DNA of 64,000 nucleotides from Macrocybe gigantea. Its lineage: Eukaryota > Basidiomycota > Agaricomycetes > Agaricales > Callistosporiaceae. Numbering within the stretch: position 1 is the first letter of the stretch; every line of letters begins with the position of its first letter. Positions 11,678 through 22,500 of the stretch are shown here, piece by piece. The notes under the pieces were generated by a model. It had not been told where the DNA came from and did no database searches. It saw nothing but the letters and a program-made list of their open reading frames with translations. Made by a program: the position numbers and the translations under genes. The stretch lies in NCBI GenBank assembly GCA_011319805.1, contig SJRY01000281.1, forward strand, positions 124,001-188,000, given 5' to 3'.

Positions 11678-11882
11678 TGTAATCCCGGTCCCCGGGTTAC
11701 ATCATCATCAGTCACGTGCTATCGTACATAGGTCATCCCTTCGGGTCGACCCTACTTACCTTTCTTCTTCCATCATCTCTTGCTCATCGCTGTGTACACA
11801 ACTCGCTCTCGAATATACACTAGTCCGATTCCCTCGTCCGACTTCTCAGTGTTTGACGCCCCCCGACAAAGGCGTATTTACA
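11678..11882 (+). repeat. Chromovirus right (3') LTR
   Basis: Begins TGTAATCCCGG and ends GTATTTACA, preceded directly by the purine tract at 11667-11677. Nearly identical to the left LTR, including CACGTG at 11713-11718. Confidence 0.9.
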
Positions 11883-11887
11883 CATCC
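11883..11887. other. Target-site duplication CATCC, right copy
   Basis: Matches 6032-6036. The next six bases, ATAACA, complete the interrupted LTR-A copy 1. Confidence 0.85.
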
Positions 11888-11893
11888 ATAACA

Positions 11894-13105
11894 GTTAATA
11901 GACATCAAGAAGTATGTCAATGAATGCGAAACATGTTAGTGAAACAAGATCATCTGACAAAAGAAACATGCACCATTACACCTATATGAGGTTCCACAGC
12001 AATTATAGGAAGATATCAGAGTAGATCTCATAGGACCATTACCCAGCTGGAATGGCTTTAATGCCATTGCCACAGTCACAGACTATCTGACCAAGATGAT
12101 CCATCTAATCTCCACAAACACTGAACTCATGGCAGAAGGTCTCATACAACTATATCAAGACAATGTGTAGTGACTTCACAGAATCCCATGAAAGATCATC
12201 AGTGATCGAGAACTCCAATTTGCAGCACAATTTATGACAGTACTCCTAAAATTACTCAGAACAAAACAAAACCTATCAACAGCCTACTATCCACAGACAG
12301 ATGGATAGGCAGAGCGATCCTATCAAGAAACAGAAGCCTTCCTCAGAAGCTTCACAAACAATCTACAGGATGATTGGGCAGAATGGATAGCAATCACAGA
12401 ATACCAATACAATGATAAAACACACCAGAGAATGAAGAAGACACTGTTCTATCTCAACTATGAGATGCATTCCTGAAAGGGAGAACCACAAACAACAGAA
12501 AGAAACAACTCTGCAGTGAAGAACTTCATCAAAAGAATGAACTAAATATGAAAAGAAGCAAATGCTGCACTGCAGTATGCACAAATACGAGCCAAAGACA
12601 ACTATGATGTAAGGCAAAAACTGGCCTGTGAATATAAGAAAAAGGATAGAGTATGGCTTGAAGCCACCAATATCACAGTCAATTGACTATCAAAGAAGCT
12701 GTCGGCACTCCACTATGGACTGTTCAAGGTGGTCAAAAAGAAAGGAAGCTCAGCATATTGCCTGGAACTCCCAGCATCTCATGGCAGCTGATACACTCTG
12801 TGTTCAATGAAATACTACTCATACCCTACAAGGGACCCATTTCAAGATACAAGAACAACCAATGCTGCCACTCCTTGAAATCATAAATAATAAAGAAGAG
12901 TACAAGATAGAAGAGATCCTAAAAAGGAAGAAACAAGAAAGAGAAATGCTATTCCTGGTCAAATGGAAAGGATATAGATATAAGGAAAATACATGAATCA
13001 AAAGAAAGAACTGAAAAATGCACAGCAAGCTCTAGACCGTTTTCCAAAAAAGACTGCAAACTAGGATAAAAAGACTATGACAAGAGGAAAGAAGACTAAA
13101 AATCA
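11894..13105 (+). pseudogene. Older Ty3/Gypsy integrase remnant, LTR-A family copy 2
   Basis: Plus-strand fragments show an integrase core: KKYVNECETC from the zinc region, DLIGPLPSWNGFNAI, ISDRELQFAAQF and STAYYPQTDG. They are followed by a post-core region (KDRVWLEATNI, LPASWQ) and a decayed chromodomain-like tail. Stop codons interrupt every frame. The left end abuts the start of LTR-A copy 1 in the opposite orientation, so the RT/RNase H part of this copy is missing. It shares its 3' LTR family with the minus-oriented gag fragments. Confidence 0.75.
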
Positions 13106-13111
13106 CACATC

Positions 13112-13530
13112 ATGACCACCAATGCTCCCATCAGCATCAACAGCAGCGATGATAGCTGTGCACCCACTCTCAACCACCAGAGTGACTTTGAGAATCTAGT
13201 AAAGATTCTCAATGCTAGTGACTACATGGACCCCCTTGCTATCACACTCAGTGCATACTTGTGCTATGTTATGACCATCTGCACACACCTTTGGACTGGG
13301 CGAACCCCTGACAGGACTGGTCCCATAGCAGCAGAATGCATCATGCTCCATGAGGCAATAAAAATGCTTTACACAGAAAACTAGGAACTTAGGCTCCTCA
13401 CTATCATACTCTATCACATCTGTGCCTATAATGAAGAACTCATTTATATGTGGGCCCAAATGCTGCAACCACCTGGGAGAGCAACAACAGATGGAGACAG
13501 CTGGACTAGGGTCTTTCGCAAGGACGCGAA
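13112..13530 (+). pseudogene. Extra ORF between integrase and 3' LTR of the LTR-A element
   Basis: A 90-codon ORF (13112-13384) starts with a good ATG. After one stop the same frame continues for about 45 more codons (LTIILYHICAYNEELIYMWAQ), ending in a basic tail just before the LTR. It has no similarity I recognise. Its position after the integrase and before the purine-rich stretch suggests a third ORF of this element rather than part of pol. It may be non-coding. Confidence 0.4.
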
Positions 13531-13546
13531 TCTAAAAAGAGGGTGA

Positions 13547-13867
13547 TGTTACAGATGTCGCCCAAAAGACCATTCATTTTCTTATCTTATCTCTTTTATA
13601 CCCCTTATTTCCCCATCACATAGTACTGCACAGCATGCAGTCCCTGAATCATTTTCTTTCTTAGTCATCCTAAGTCACTTTTTGCTAGCCTTACTCATCC
13701 GCAGTCCACAGTATTGCACAGTCCATGGTCCATGCTCATATACTGTAACATATATAAGGGCTCCCAGATGTACCAGTAGCACTAGGCTTAATATTTCTTT
13801 TGCCATCATCTTAAACTGCTCCCACACTTAGTCTGTCTGAGTCCTTTAAGATTCATTTAGCCTAACA
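13547..13867 (+). repeat. LTR-A copy 2, 3' LTR (plus orientation)
   Basis: 321 bp beginning TGTTA and ending TAACA, preceded by a purine-rich AAAAAGAGGG stretch. It matches, in opposite orientation, 5725-6036 and 15053-15370. Confidence 0.85.
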
Positions 13868-13898
13868 GCTGAATCATATCTCTATCTCAGTTATGAAG

Positions 13899-15050
13899 TT
13901 GGCACATGTACTTTCATTAGTGGTAGTATTGATCCTCTTTGATGCCCAGTGGGCTCCTGGTCTATCAGCCATCCTTAATAGGACTGCTCCGATCTTCTGT
14001 ACATTGGTAAGGTCTCTGTATGCATTTATATAGAGCTTTATCTTCCTCTACCAAATGTTGAAGGCTGTTCAATCTCCTGTAAAGGATTTCAGATTGGTGA
14101 TAATTTCCTTGTATTCTGTCATCATCTTTTGCAGAGTATTCTGGCTACTGCTCTGTCCTTGGCTTTGTTGCACTCAGATTTGCTGTTCTCAGATTTATTT
14201 CTGTCTCTGTTCTTTTCTTTGTTCTTTCCAATAGTCTAGATCGATTCCAGCAATTCTGCAGGCTTGTTTAAAATTGGCCCACTCTGCAGCAATTGGTCCA
14301 TCTGTATCTAGTAATCCTTTTTGCTTTTCTACTGATAATATTCATTCCAGTCACTTTTGCTTACTTTTGCCACAGTGATTTGGATTTCTCCTTAAGCAGT
14401 ACTTCAGTGGGTTGGTTCTCTAGGGGTGTTTGATAGTCTTGTTCCTATGTGTCCTTGACTCTGGAGGCATTCTCGTTGGCTTTGTTGGACACTCTGTGCT
14501 CTGTGCCCTCTTTGTATCAGTATATTCTCTTCTTATACTCAGCAGTTGTAGTTTTCAATCTGCTGTTGTCTGAAGTTTCAGGCTTGCATCTGTTTCTCTC
14601 TTGTTTTCTTGCAGATGGGTTCATCTTCTTCTTTGGCAGGAAGATTCTGGTTTGACCACAGCTCTTCTAGGCTTATCCCATATTCTCTCTCTAGTAAGAG
14701 TTCTGTAATGAGTTGTGCTGCTCCATCACTGAAGATCTCAGTGGGTTCATTTGTAGTAGTAAAGGCAAACTCTCTCAGAAATGCCTGTTCTTTATTGTCA
14801 CTACTTGATGTAGGTGTATGCTCCTTCTTTCATTTGTTTGGATTGCTAGTGTCTCTGTAGATGGCATAGACTGTCTCTGCAAATGGCATGGACTGCAATG
14901 TCTGGTCTACTTCTTTAAGCCAGGTGCTCTCATCATTCATGCTAGTACTTGCTGGGTCAGTGACCACTTGTTATCGAATATTGATCAAGTCTTTGATAAA
15001 GTGTAACATGATGTGTGTAAGTCTGAGCGAGTCTCAACAAGGCTTAATAC
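13899..15050 (-). pseudogene. Ty3/Gypsy gag remnant, LTR-A family copy 3
   Basis: A diverged copy of 4562-5720 in the same minus orientation, full of stops. Homology runs to the same left limit (TTGGCACAT here, TTGGCCCAT at 4562), where gag is cut off. A small gap of about 30 bp separates it from the plus-oriented LTR-A at 13547-13867. Confidence 0.7.
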
Positions 15051-15052
15051 CT

Positions 15053-15370
15053 TGTTAGGCTAAACAAATCTCAATGGACTCAGACAGACTAAGTGTAACA
15101 GTGGTTTGAAATAATAGCAAATAGAATATTAAGCCTAGTATTACTGGTACATTCAGAGGGTCTTATATACATATAGTATGTGAGCATGGACCATAGACTG
15201 CACAATGCTATATACTGCAGATGTGAATGAGTAAGATCTAAGGGATGACTCAGGCTAGAGAAGAGAATGACTCAAGAGGCTGTATGCTATGCAAGGCTAT
15301 GTGACAGATAGTAAGGGGGAAGGGAGATAAGATAAGAAATTGAATGGTCCATTAGACGGCATTCATAACA
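15053..15370 (-). repeat. LTR-A copy 3, 5' LTR (minus orientation)
   Basis: 318 bp; on the minus strand it begins TGTTATGAATG and ends AGCCTAACA. It sits just upstream of gag copy 3 on that strand. Confidence 0.85.
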
Positions 15371-15409
15371 ATAAGGCCATACCTCAAATAGATGTTAATG
15401 AAAAAAAAT

Positions 15410-15505
15410 ACTAGTAACACTAGGCTTAATATTCCTTTTGCCATTATCTCAAACTGCTCTTGCACTTAGTCTGCTCAAGTCTTTTGAGATTCATCTAGCC
15501 TAACA
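15410..15505 (+). repeat. LTR-A 3'-end fragment
   Basis: The last ~95 bp match the 3' third of 13547-13867, including GTAACACTAGGCTTAATATT and the terminal CCTAACA. The rest of the LTR is absent. It directly precedes the Copia remnant. Confidence 0.75.
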
Positions 15506-15524
15506 GATACTTCTGATTATCAAT

Positions 15525-16056
15525 TGGCTTTTGATGGTGCCTCAAATAACAGACTAATTGCATATACTGACTCCAATTGGGCTTCTGACCCAATTAAAAG
15601 ATGATCTACAATAGGTTTCTTTATGAAACTCACTAATGCTACATTCTGCTGAAATTCATGACTCCAAAAAACTATGGCATTATTCTCTACTAAAGCTAAA
15701 TATATAGTGCTCTCTGACTATAGCTGCTAAGTTGTCCAGATTCAACAAATGTTCACTAAACTAGAATTTAAAGAATCAAATATGCTGATTTGCAGCAACA
15801 ACCAAGATTCTATCTTTATAGGATCTAATCCAGTTCAAGAAAGGTGAACTAAACACATAGACCTTTACTACCACTATATACATGAATGTGTTGAAAATGA
15901 AAAAGTCTCAGTAGTTTTCATTCGAGAGAACAATAATCCTGCTAATATATTTACTAAGAACTTGGCACAAATGAAATATCTAAAATTCTGCAAGCAATTA
16001 GAGCTAACCTTTAATGCCAAAAGCACTTGAAATAAAGCTGCATTTAGTGAAGAGAG
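15525..16056 (+). pseudogene. Ty1/Copia RNase H remnant
   Basis: The plus strand shows the Copia RNase H pattern: AYTDSNWASDP, FSTKAKYIVLSDY, CSNNQDSIFI, KHIDLYYHYIHE and NNNPANIFTKNLAQ. Several in-frame stops are present. A purine-rich tract (GTGAAGAGAG) precedes the adjoining LTR. Only this 3' part of the element is present. Confidence 0.75.
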
Positions 16057-16301
16057 TGTTGAAAATGTGGCAGCAATCCTGTGCCCTACTATTTTTCCTC
16101 TGCCCTAATTATCTTAGCTTCACAGTACAGCTTGTATGCTCAGTTATATTCTATACTATAATCACTATGATTAGTGAGTGCACTCTTAACCCTGATAGTC
16201 TGTGCACTACTCTATTATGTATAAATATGTCATATGTAGTATGCTAATAATATAACAAGTTTCACTCAACTGAGACTGTGTAGTAAGACAAGTACCTAAC
16301 A
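16057..16301 (+). repeat. Probable 3' LTR of the Copia remnant
   Basis: 245 bp starting TGTTGAAAATG right after the purine tract and ending ACCTAACA, i.e. TG...CA ends with a TGTT/AACA inverted repeat. No second copy is in the window, so the end is inferred. Confidence 0.55.
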
Positions 16302-16775
16302 AATCCACTAACATAAGTAGTTCCTTCTAGCTCAAGAGCTTCCACACTCAGGTCCTGTTTCAACACAGGCAGCCCCTGAAATTCACCTTTCTGTTGCTTT
16401 TCTTGTGCAGTCTGGCACCACTATATAGTTAAATACCATGTATGATATCATATGTAGCTTCTCCATGTCTACAGTATGGGCACTGAGATGACCTTACCAT
16501 GCCACTTTACATCTATATCCCAAGTAGTGCAGCTTATCTCGGGCCTCCTTCAAGGCACTTGTCAGTCTGAGAGCCCTCCAGCTCTCCCTCCCACACTGCC
16601 TATTTCAATTTCAATTCATCATTGATCTTTCTATTTCTTCTAGTCTACTTATGCGTCCCAACAAAGATGTTCGAATCTGGACTCGGCGGTCACGCAGCTG
16701 ATGGTTGTTACCGTAGTATCACGTGACAATTATGGACGTCCTCTGGGCCCTCTTAAATTATCTCTACTGATCTCG
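16302..16775. other. Spacer between the transposon block and HPT1
   Basis: I see no ORF or repeat in 16302-16650. The last 130 bp are the HPT1 promoter side and include the palindrome TCACGTGA at 16719-16726. Confidence 0.5.
16720..16725. promoter_or_regulatory. CACGTG element upstream of HPT1
   Basis: A perfect TCACGTGA palindrome 51 bp before the HPT1 ATG. CACGTG is the core bound by bHLH factors such as Cbf1; binding here is inferred. Confidence 0.45.
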
Positions 16776-17898
16776 ATGTCCCAAACGATTCCGCACCATA
16801 GAGTAACATACAATGGAATCCACAACCTCATCCGCAATTCGGTTTCCAAGATCGCTGCTGAATTCAACCCAGATCTGTTGATTGCAATCGGTAAGTCCAA
16901 AGCCGTCTAGTTGAATTGCGTCCTGTTGATTTCTGAGTTTCCTTTATACAGGGGGAGGGTAAGCAAGGAATCGGTTGTGTTGAAATAATGTTACTGACCT
17001 CACTGGAAGTGGCTTTTTTCCTGCGAGAGTAATGGTGTGAAATATCCTCATTCATTTACATCCTCATGGCCGAATAACTTCTGGTTGTAGCGCACATTTC
17101 TCCGAGAGACAACAGCGAACAAAACTTTGCAAATACAAGCCATCGGCCTCTCCCTCTATGAGCCAATACCTGGCACCACTGCCCAACAGATAGGTAAAGA
17201 AGTAATTCGCACCCAATGGTTGTAGGTAGCCGTTCGCTTTACTCTACCTATCAACTCCGACGCTCACTCAACTCGATTTCAAGGGGACCAAACCCAGGTC
17301 GGCTACTTATTGGAAAGAAAAGTCTGATTATAGTAAGGACTTTGACCGTGTCATGCTTTGCAAGAGGCTCATGTCTACAGGACGAAGTGGACGACACTCG
17401 GAAGACCCTTCAGTCAGTCAATTTTCAAGCATTCTTCATATTCTGATACGTTATTGGCCAGCTTTGCGTTATCTGAGCTGCAAAAAGACGTTGAGGAAGA
17501 GTTACTCGGCTACCCGGAATCAGCGCGACTAGCAATGCGCTCCCAAACCTCTTTCGCCGTGTTCGTCGTACATAATAAGAATAAGGACAAACTGGCAGAC
17601 CTTCCTCCGAACATTCCGTGCGCTCCGTTTTACCTTTATGGATGCGGAGCATTGATAAGTATCCAGATATTTTGCAGGTGCAGAGGTAGGAGACGTTTGG
17701 TTAGTTATTATATTGACGTTTCTGTCGGCAAGCTGACTGTTTTTGGTTGATAAGGCTGGACTACCCTTGGGAAGCTACGTAAGATTCCGTGATATTCCTC
17801 ACTGTGGATTGTCATAATGCCTGTTAACTATCAGAGATATCGAAGAACACGACCAGCTAGCGACTCTTCAGGACCAGGGTCAAATCACGGGACAGTAA
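16776..17898 (+). CDS. HPT1: Hypoxanthine-guanine phosphoribosyltransferase (HPT1-like), ten exons with a 7-nt microexon
   Basis: Purine salvage in the cytosol: transfers ribose-5-phosphate from PRPP to hypoxanthine or guanine. Reading by frame gives exons 16776-16890, 16952-16958, 17010-17034, 17091-17221, 17284-17332, 17381-17412, 17462-17617, 17667-17699, 17755-17778 and 17835-17898. Spliced motifs match yeast Hpt1: IAIGGGGFFPARVM near the N-terminus, the RTQW segment, the PRPP-binding LIIDEVDDTRKTL, FAVFVVHNKNKDKLADLP, and YPWEATDI before the end. Exon 2 is only seven bases and supplies the middle of the GGGG loop, so gene finders will likely miss it. Xanthine phosphoribosyltransferase is a less likely alternative because the C-terminal half follows Hpt1. 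Confidence 0.85.
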
Positions 17899-18126
17899 AC
17901 GAAGGATCAGATACCTACTACGTTGGAACACTCGGGATTAGTCCGCCATCTTATATATTGTAGCAGCAATATGATGTATGCTTTTCGGCTCTACGCTCAT
18001 ACATATAGCCTTGTCGGAAGCACATTGATTTGCAAACCGGCTTTTTCGGCATTCAGATGGATTTGTTTGTCACTTCCCATCCCTCAACTACGTTGGCTCC
18101 CTGGCGGCTTTGCTAAAGCCGTTCTC

Positions 18127-19346
18127 ATGGCTGAAGAAATAGACTATGAGGCTCTACCAGCTAATGCAGGCCTTGCAGTGAGTGGCGACTTCTTGCTACA
18201 CAAAGTGATGCTTATTTGGGCAGGTCAACATGCTGGCTGGCGCGCTGGTGGGTTTTTTCTTCAGACACGATTCTCGTTTTCGATAGTTCCTCCAGTCCTA
18301 ATCGCACCTAAGGCTGGGATCTCTGAACATGCGGTCATGTTTCCGGTCGACAGTATCAAGGTAACTTCCTGAATCCTCTCTTTTATGTGTGCTAATTCTC
18401 ATGTTACTGTTAGACTCGTATGCAAGTCTTTGCTGCTTCACCAGTGGCAATATACAGCGGCGTTGGGAATGCCTTTACGCGAATATCGTCAACAGAAGGC
18501 ATGAGGGCTCTCTGGAGAGGTGTTTCGTCGGTGGTCGTAGGAGCAGGTCCCGCTCATGCAGTGCATTTCGGCACTCTTGAAGCCGTAAAGGAATTCGCAG
18601 GCGGGGACCAAGCAGAAAACCCGTGGATAGCCACCTGTAAGTCATGCCATTTTCAAGATTCTCTTGCGTGTCTGACCTCAACCGAATCGCAGCCCTAGCC
18701 GGTGCTTGTGCAACAATAGCAAGTGATGCATTGATGAATCCATTCGATGGTATGTAGAAAGATTATCCACTCTGACGCTACCAATATCCTGCTAATAAAG
18801 GCATCCAGTTATCAAGCAAAGAATGCAGGTGCACAAATCTGGATTCCACTCAGTCCTCGCCTGTGCACAAATAGTCTACCGAAATGAAGGATTATCGGCG
18901 TTCTACGTATCCTATCCAACGACGTTAGCCATTTCAATACCGTTCAACGCCCTTCAATTTACGGTATACGAACAAGTCAAGAGGATCATGAACCCAAGAC
19001 ATGAATATTCGCCTATAACGCATATAATCTCCGGAGGGGTGGCTGGAGCGGTTGCTGCGGGTGTAACGACTCCGCTGGACGTGGCCAAGACAATACTACA
19101 AACTAGAGGCACATCAAAAGACGAAGATATCCGGAACGTTAGAGGTATGATGGATGCTTTCCAAGTCATATGGCGACGGGATGGGCTGAAAGGGTTCGGG
19201 AGAGGATTGACACCACGAGTGTTGACGATCATGCCGAGCACGGCTCTGTGCTGGCTATCGTACGAGTTTTTCAGTGAGCCTGTTCATGTCACTCTCTGCT
19301 GCAATCTGCTGATCAGACTGCAGAGGCTGCTATTCGCGTAGATTGA
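18127..19346 (+). CDS. MRS4: Mitoferrin-type mitochondrial carrier (MRS3/MRS4 family)
   Basis: Inner-membrane carrier expected to bring iron into mitochondria for Fe-S and haem synthesis. Three carrier repeats are visible, each with the signature P-X-D/E-X-X-K/R: PVDSIKTRMQ, PFDVIKQRMQ and PLDVAKTILQ. The start ATG at 18127 gives MAEEIDYEALP. A 24-nt second exon (VNMLAGAL) lies between introns ending GGGCAG and CCTAAG. Later introns fall in repeat 1 and before repeat 2. The final intron after YEFF leads to KAAIRVD and a TGA at 19344-19346. Residues typical of mitoferrins include GPAHAVHFGTLE in repeat 1 and NPFDVIKQRMQ in repeat 2. About 300 residues, the usual size. Confidence 0.88.
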
Positions 19347-19513
19347 ATACCGATGACGGGGCAAGGCATGCCCTTTGAGGGGGGCAATTTTCTCGTTATT
19401 CCCACCTCTGTCGCATTTAGGTTATTGGTCCAGCATACTATATTTTGCTTATGTAATTTGCAATATCACCCGTGACATCATTCCGTCTGCCTTCGTCCTC
19501 ACTGTGTGCCACG

Positions 19514-22500
19514 ATGGGCAAAGGTCGCAACTCATCATACGGCAAACAGAATCCATCTCTATTGATTCCGAAACGCTCAAAGTCCTCCAGTCCCAGTCCT
19601 CCATCTCCGCGATCCCCAAAAACTCCTGCGGATGAGGCCATCGCCTTTTTCCAAGCGGATCTCTCTGCCAAAGAGGCGCCTATATCTGTCTACGAGCTCG
19701 AATTAGACATAGACGGTGGGCCACATAAAGAACACTCGGTATGATTCACTCGTTATCCTTGCTCTTACTTGCGAATCTATTCATATACATGTCTCGGGCA
19801 GTATATTCGTCTCCCCCCTGCCTATATGCCTTATGTATTACGCGTTTCGATTCGGGCAGGCACACCCCTGCCAGAAATGGAGTTTTTAAAACCAATTTCC
19901 CCTTAGACGGTGGATCCTTTGACCGTAATCACATCACCAAACGAAAGTATGCTCCTAACCTAAAGAAATTGCGCATATATTGACCTTTCCACGTTTCTAC
20001 CGGTGTGATGCCTCGCAGGTTGCCAACAGACCTATCGAAACCCATACATGTCGACCTGCCCATCTCCCACGCTGGGGCATTCGTATATTGGCTAGAATAC
20101 GACGGAGACGGCCCCGGAGAGCGTATCAAAGGCAGAAAGGGCTATTTCAACGTTGACCCCATCTTAAAGATCAGAACACGCACCCGTTTCACTGATCAAT
20201 CATCTATCAACCTGACGGCGTCACCGAAATCCAACCTCCTGCTGAATGGCAATCACTGTGCCCACTTGCCCCTTGATGGCCTGTCCGTCTTGACTGTTGT
20301 GTCGAAATGGATGGGCCCCATAGAAAATTGGGAGAAATACATAAAAGAGGCTTCTGAAAGAGGGTACACAATGCTGCACTGGACACCCTTGCAAGAACGA
20401 GGCCAAAGTGGGAGCCCATACTCGATCAAGGATCAGCTGCGCTACGATCCTATCATATGCGGAAACAAGCACAAAGTGATTCAGATCCTCAAATTGGCGA
20501 AGCAAGAATACGGCTTATTGAACCTAACCGATATTGTTCTCAATCATACTGCCAGTGATACCTCCTGGCTGCTTGAGCATCCGGAGGCCGGTATGCATAT
20601 CGCATCTCTTATTAAAATTTGGCCCACCCACTATATCTCACAGGTTATAGCCCTGCGAATTCGCCGCATCTCTCTCCCGCCCTTGAGATTGACACGGCCA
20701 TGATAGAGTTTTCCTCGTCATTGATATCCATGGATTTACCTTCAACAATCGCATCATACCCAGACCTCGATCGTGTCATGGACGCGTTCGAACGTGTACT
20801 CGACAGTCTCAATCTCTGGCAATTTTACGTTCTTGATGTCAATGGGGAGCGTGAGCGCGTCAAAACTGTCCTTTCCTCATCGCAATTTAAGCCTTGGAAT
20901 GGGCCGGATATCAAGAACATGGATGCGGCTGGACTCGCAAAATTTACCCAAGAGCACGGGAAATTTTCTGGGTTAGGATCTTTAGCCGCGAGGTTTTGCG
21001 TCTCCGTAGATCCCGCTTTCGCCGCTTCGGTGATAAAAGACGTATTCTACGATCTCCAGGACATCAACGCACTCGCAGATGCGTGGACACGTGTCGTGGA
21101 TATCATCAACGTTCCGTTGTACCGAGAGTGGAAAGAAGATATTCGGGTTGCTCTCCAGAACATTCGAAACCGGGTTATATACACAAGGTTGGATCCAAAG
21201 GGGCCGAGGATGGGTGAAATAACTCGAGAGTCAGTCGCTCCTTGAAGTTTTTCACCTTTGCTAATGGAAGAACCCTTGAGCAGTCGCCCTCTTGTTGAGC
21301 CCTACTTCACTCGCCTATCTCCTACTCCGGACGCAGACCCTTCAATCTTCTCCCTCGCAAACAACGGTTGGATTTGGGACGCAGATCCGTTGAAGAATTT
21401 TGCCCTTTCGCATTCAAAAGCTTATCTGCGTCGTGAAGTTATTGTATGGGATGACTGTGTCAAATTACGTTACGGGACAGAGCCTTCGGCAAACCCCTGG
21501 CTGTGGAACCATATGAAATCATACGTAACAGCTTTAGCGCGTCTTTTCGATGGATTCAGAATCGACAATTGCCATTCAACTCCCCTCGAAGTTGGCGCCT
21601 TCATGTTGGATGCCGCTCGGGTTGTCCGACCTGATCTGTATGTTTGCGCCGAGTTGTTTACGGGGAACGAGGAAATGGACCTTGTCTTTGTGAGAGAATT
21701 GGGCTTGAACAGTCTTATCAGGGAGAGTGGAAATGGCCACGATGTCAGAGAGCTTTCAAGGCTCGTCCACCGACATGGCCTAGGTAAACCGATAGGTAAT
21801 TTCGCTCTGCTCGTTTCTACCATTTTTCGGATGAAATATCTGTATAACAGGCTCCATGGACGATATCTGTATGGCCAGGCCATCAGAACTACCTTCACCA
21901 ACAGGTAAAGGTCCTGTTAGACCTTGCATTATCAAGCCACTATATGGTTCAATGCCCCATGCCCTCTTCTACGACCTGACTCATGATAATGAATCGCCAT
22001 CCGATAGGAGATCGGCGGAGGACGCCCTATCTACGGCAGCGTTGGTAGCCTTCAGCTATTGTGCGATTGGCTCGACGAAGGGATATGACGATTTGTATCC
22101 CAAACTACTGGATTTGGTCAAGGAAGTGCGCAACTATGAATTAACAGGCTTAGGAGAGAACAGCGGCATTGCTAGGATTAAGCGCATTTTGAATACCCTT
22201 CATTTACAAATGGTACTTGACAAGTTCGAAGAAGGTCACGTTCACCAGGAAAATGACGTGTGTTCACTCTCATTCAGTTGTCTTTGACCCTTTCTAACTT
22301 TAAACCAGTATATCATCGTGCACCGTGTCCAACCCCAAACCAGGAAGGGCTATCTCCTGGTGACGCGTACGGCCTTTTCGAAAGGCTCGAAAGACCGCGG
22401 CTTCAGTACGATACCTTTCCACTGTTTTGTGTAGCGCCATACATTAATCATCCTGTACAGTTAACCCCATCAAGCTCAATCGTACGGATGCCAGGTTTCT

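Larger units (their letters stand above)
6037..11882 (+). mobile_element. Ty3/Gypsy chromovirus, full length with disrupted reading frames (5,846 bp)
   Basis: Two direct LTRs (201 and 205 bp) begin TGTA and end TTTACA. Between them lie, in order, gag with a zinc knuckle, aspartic protease, reverse transcriptase, RNase H, integrase and a C-terminal chromodomain, which defines a chromovirus. A purine tract (G7AGAG) abuts the right LTR. The flanking CATCC duplication shows a simple insertion, here into LTR-A copy 1. The LTRs differ at roughly ten positions, so the insertion is not recent. Coding frames are broken at several points (near 7390, 8434, 8550, 9380, 10340, 10955), so this copy is probably non-autonomous as sequenced. 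Confidence 0.9.

Noticed and set aside
16660..16700. GTTCGAATC resembling a tRNA B box
   Set aside because: No A box or cloverleaf at the required distance.
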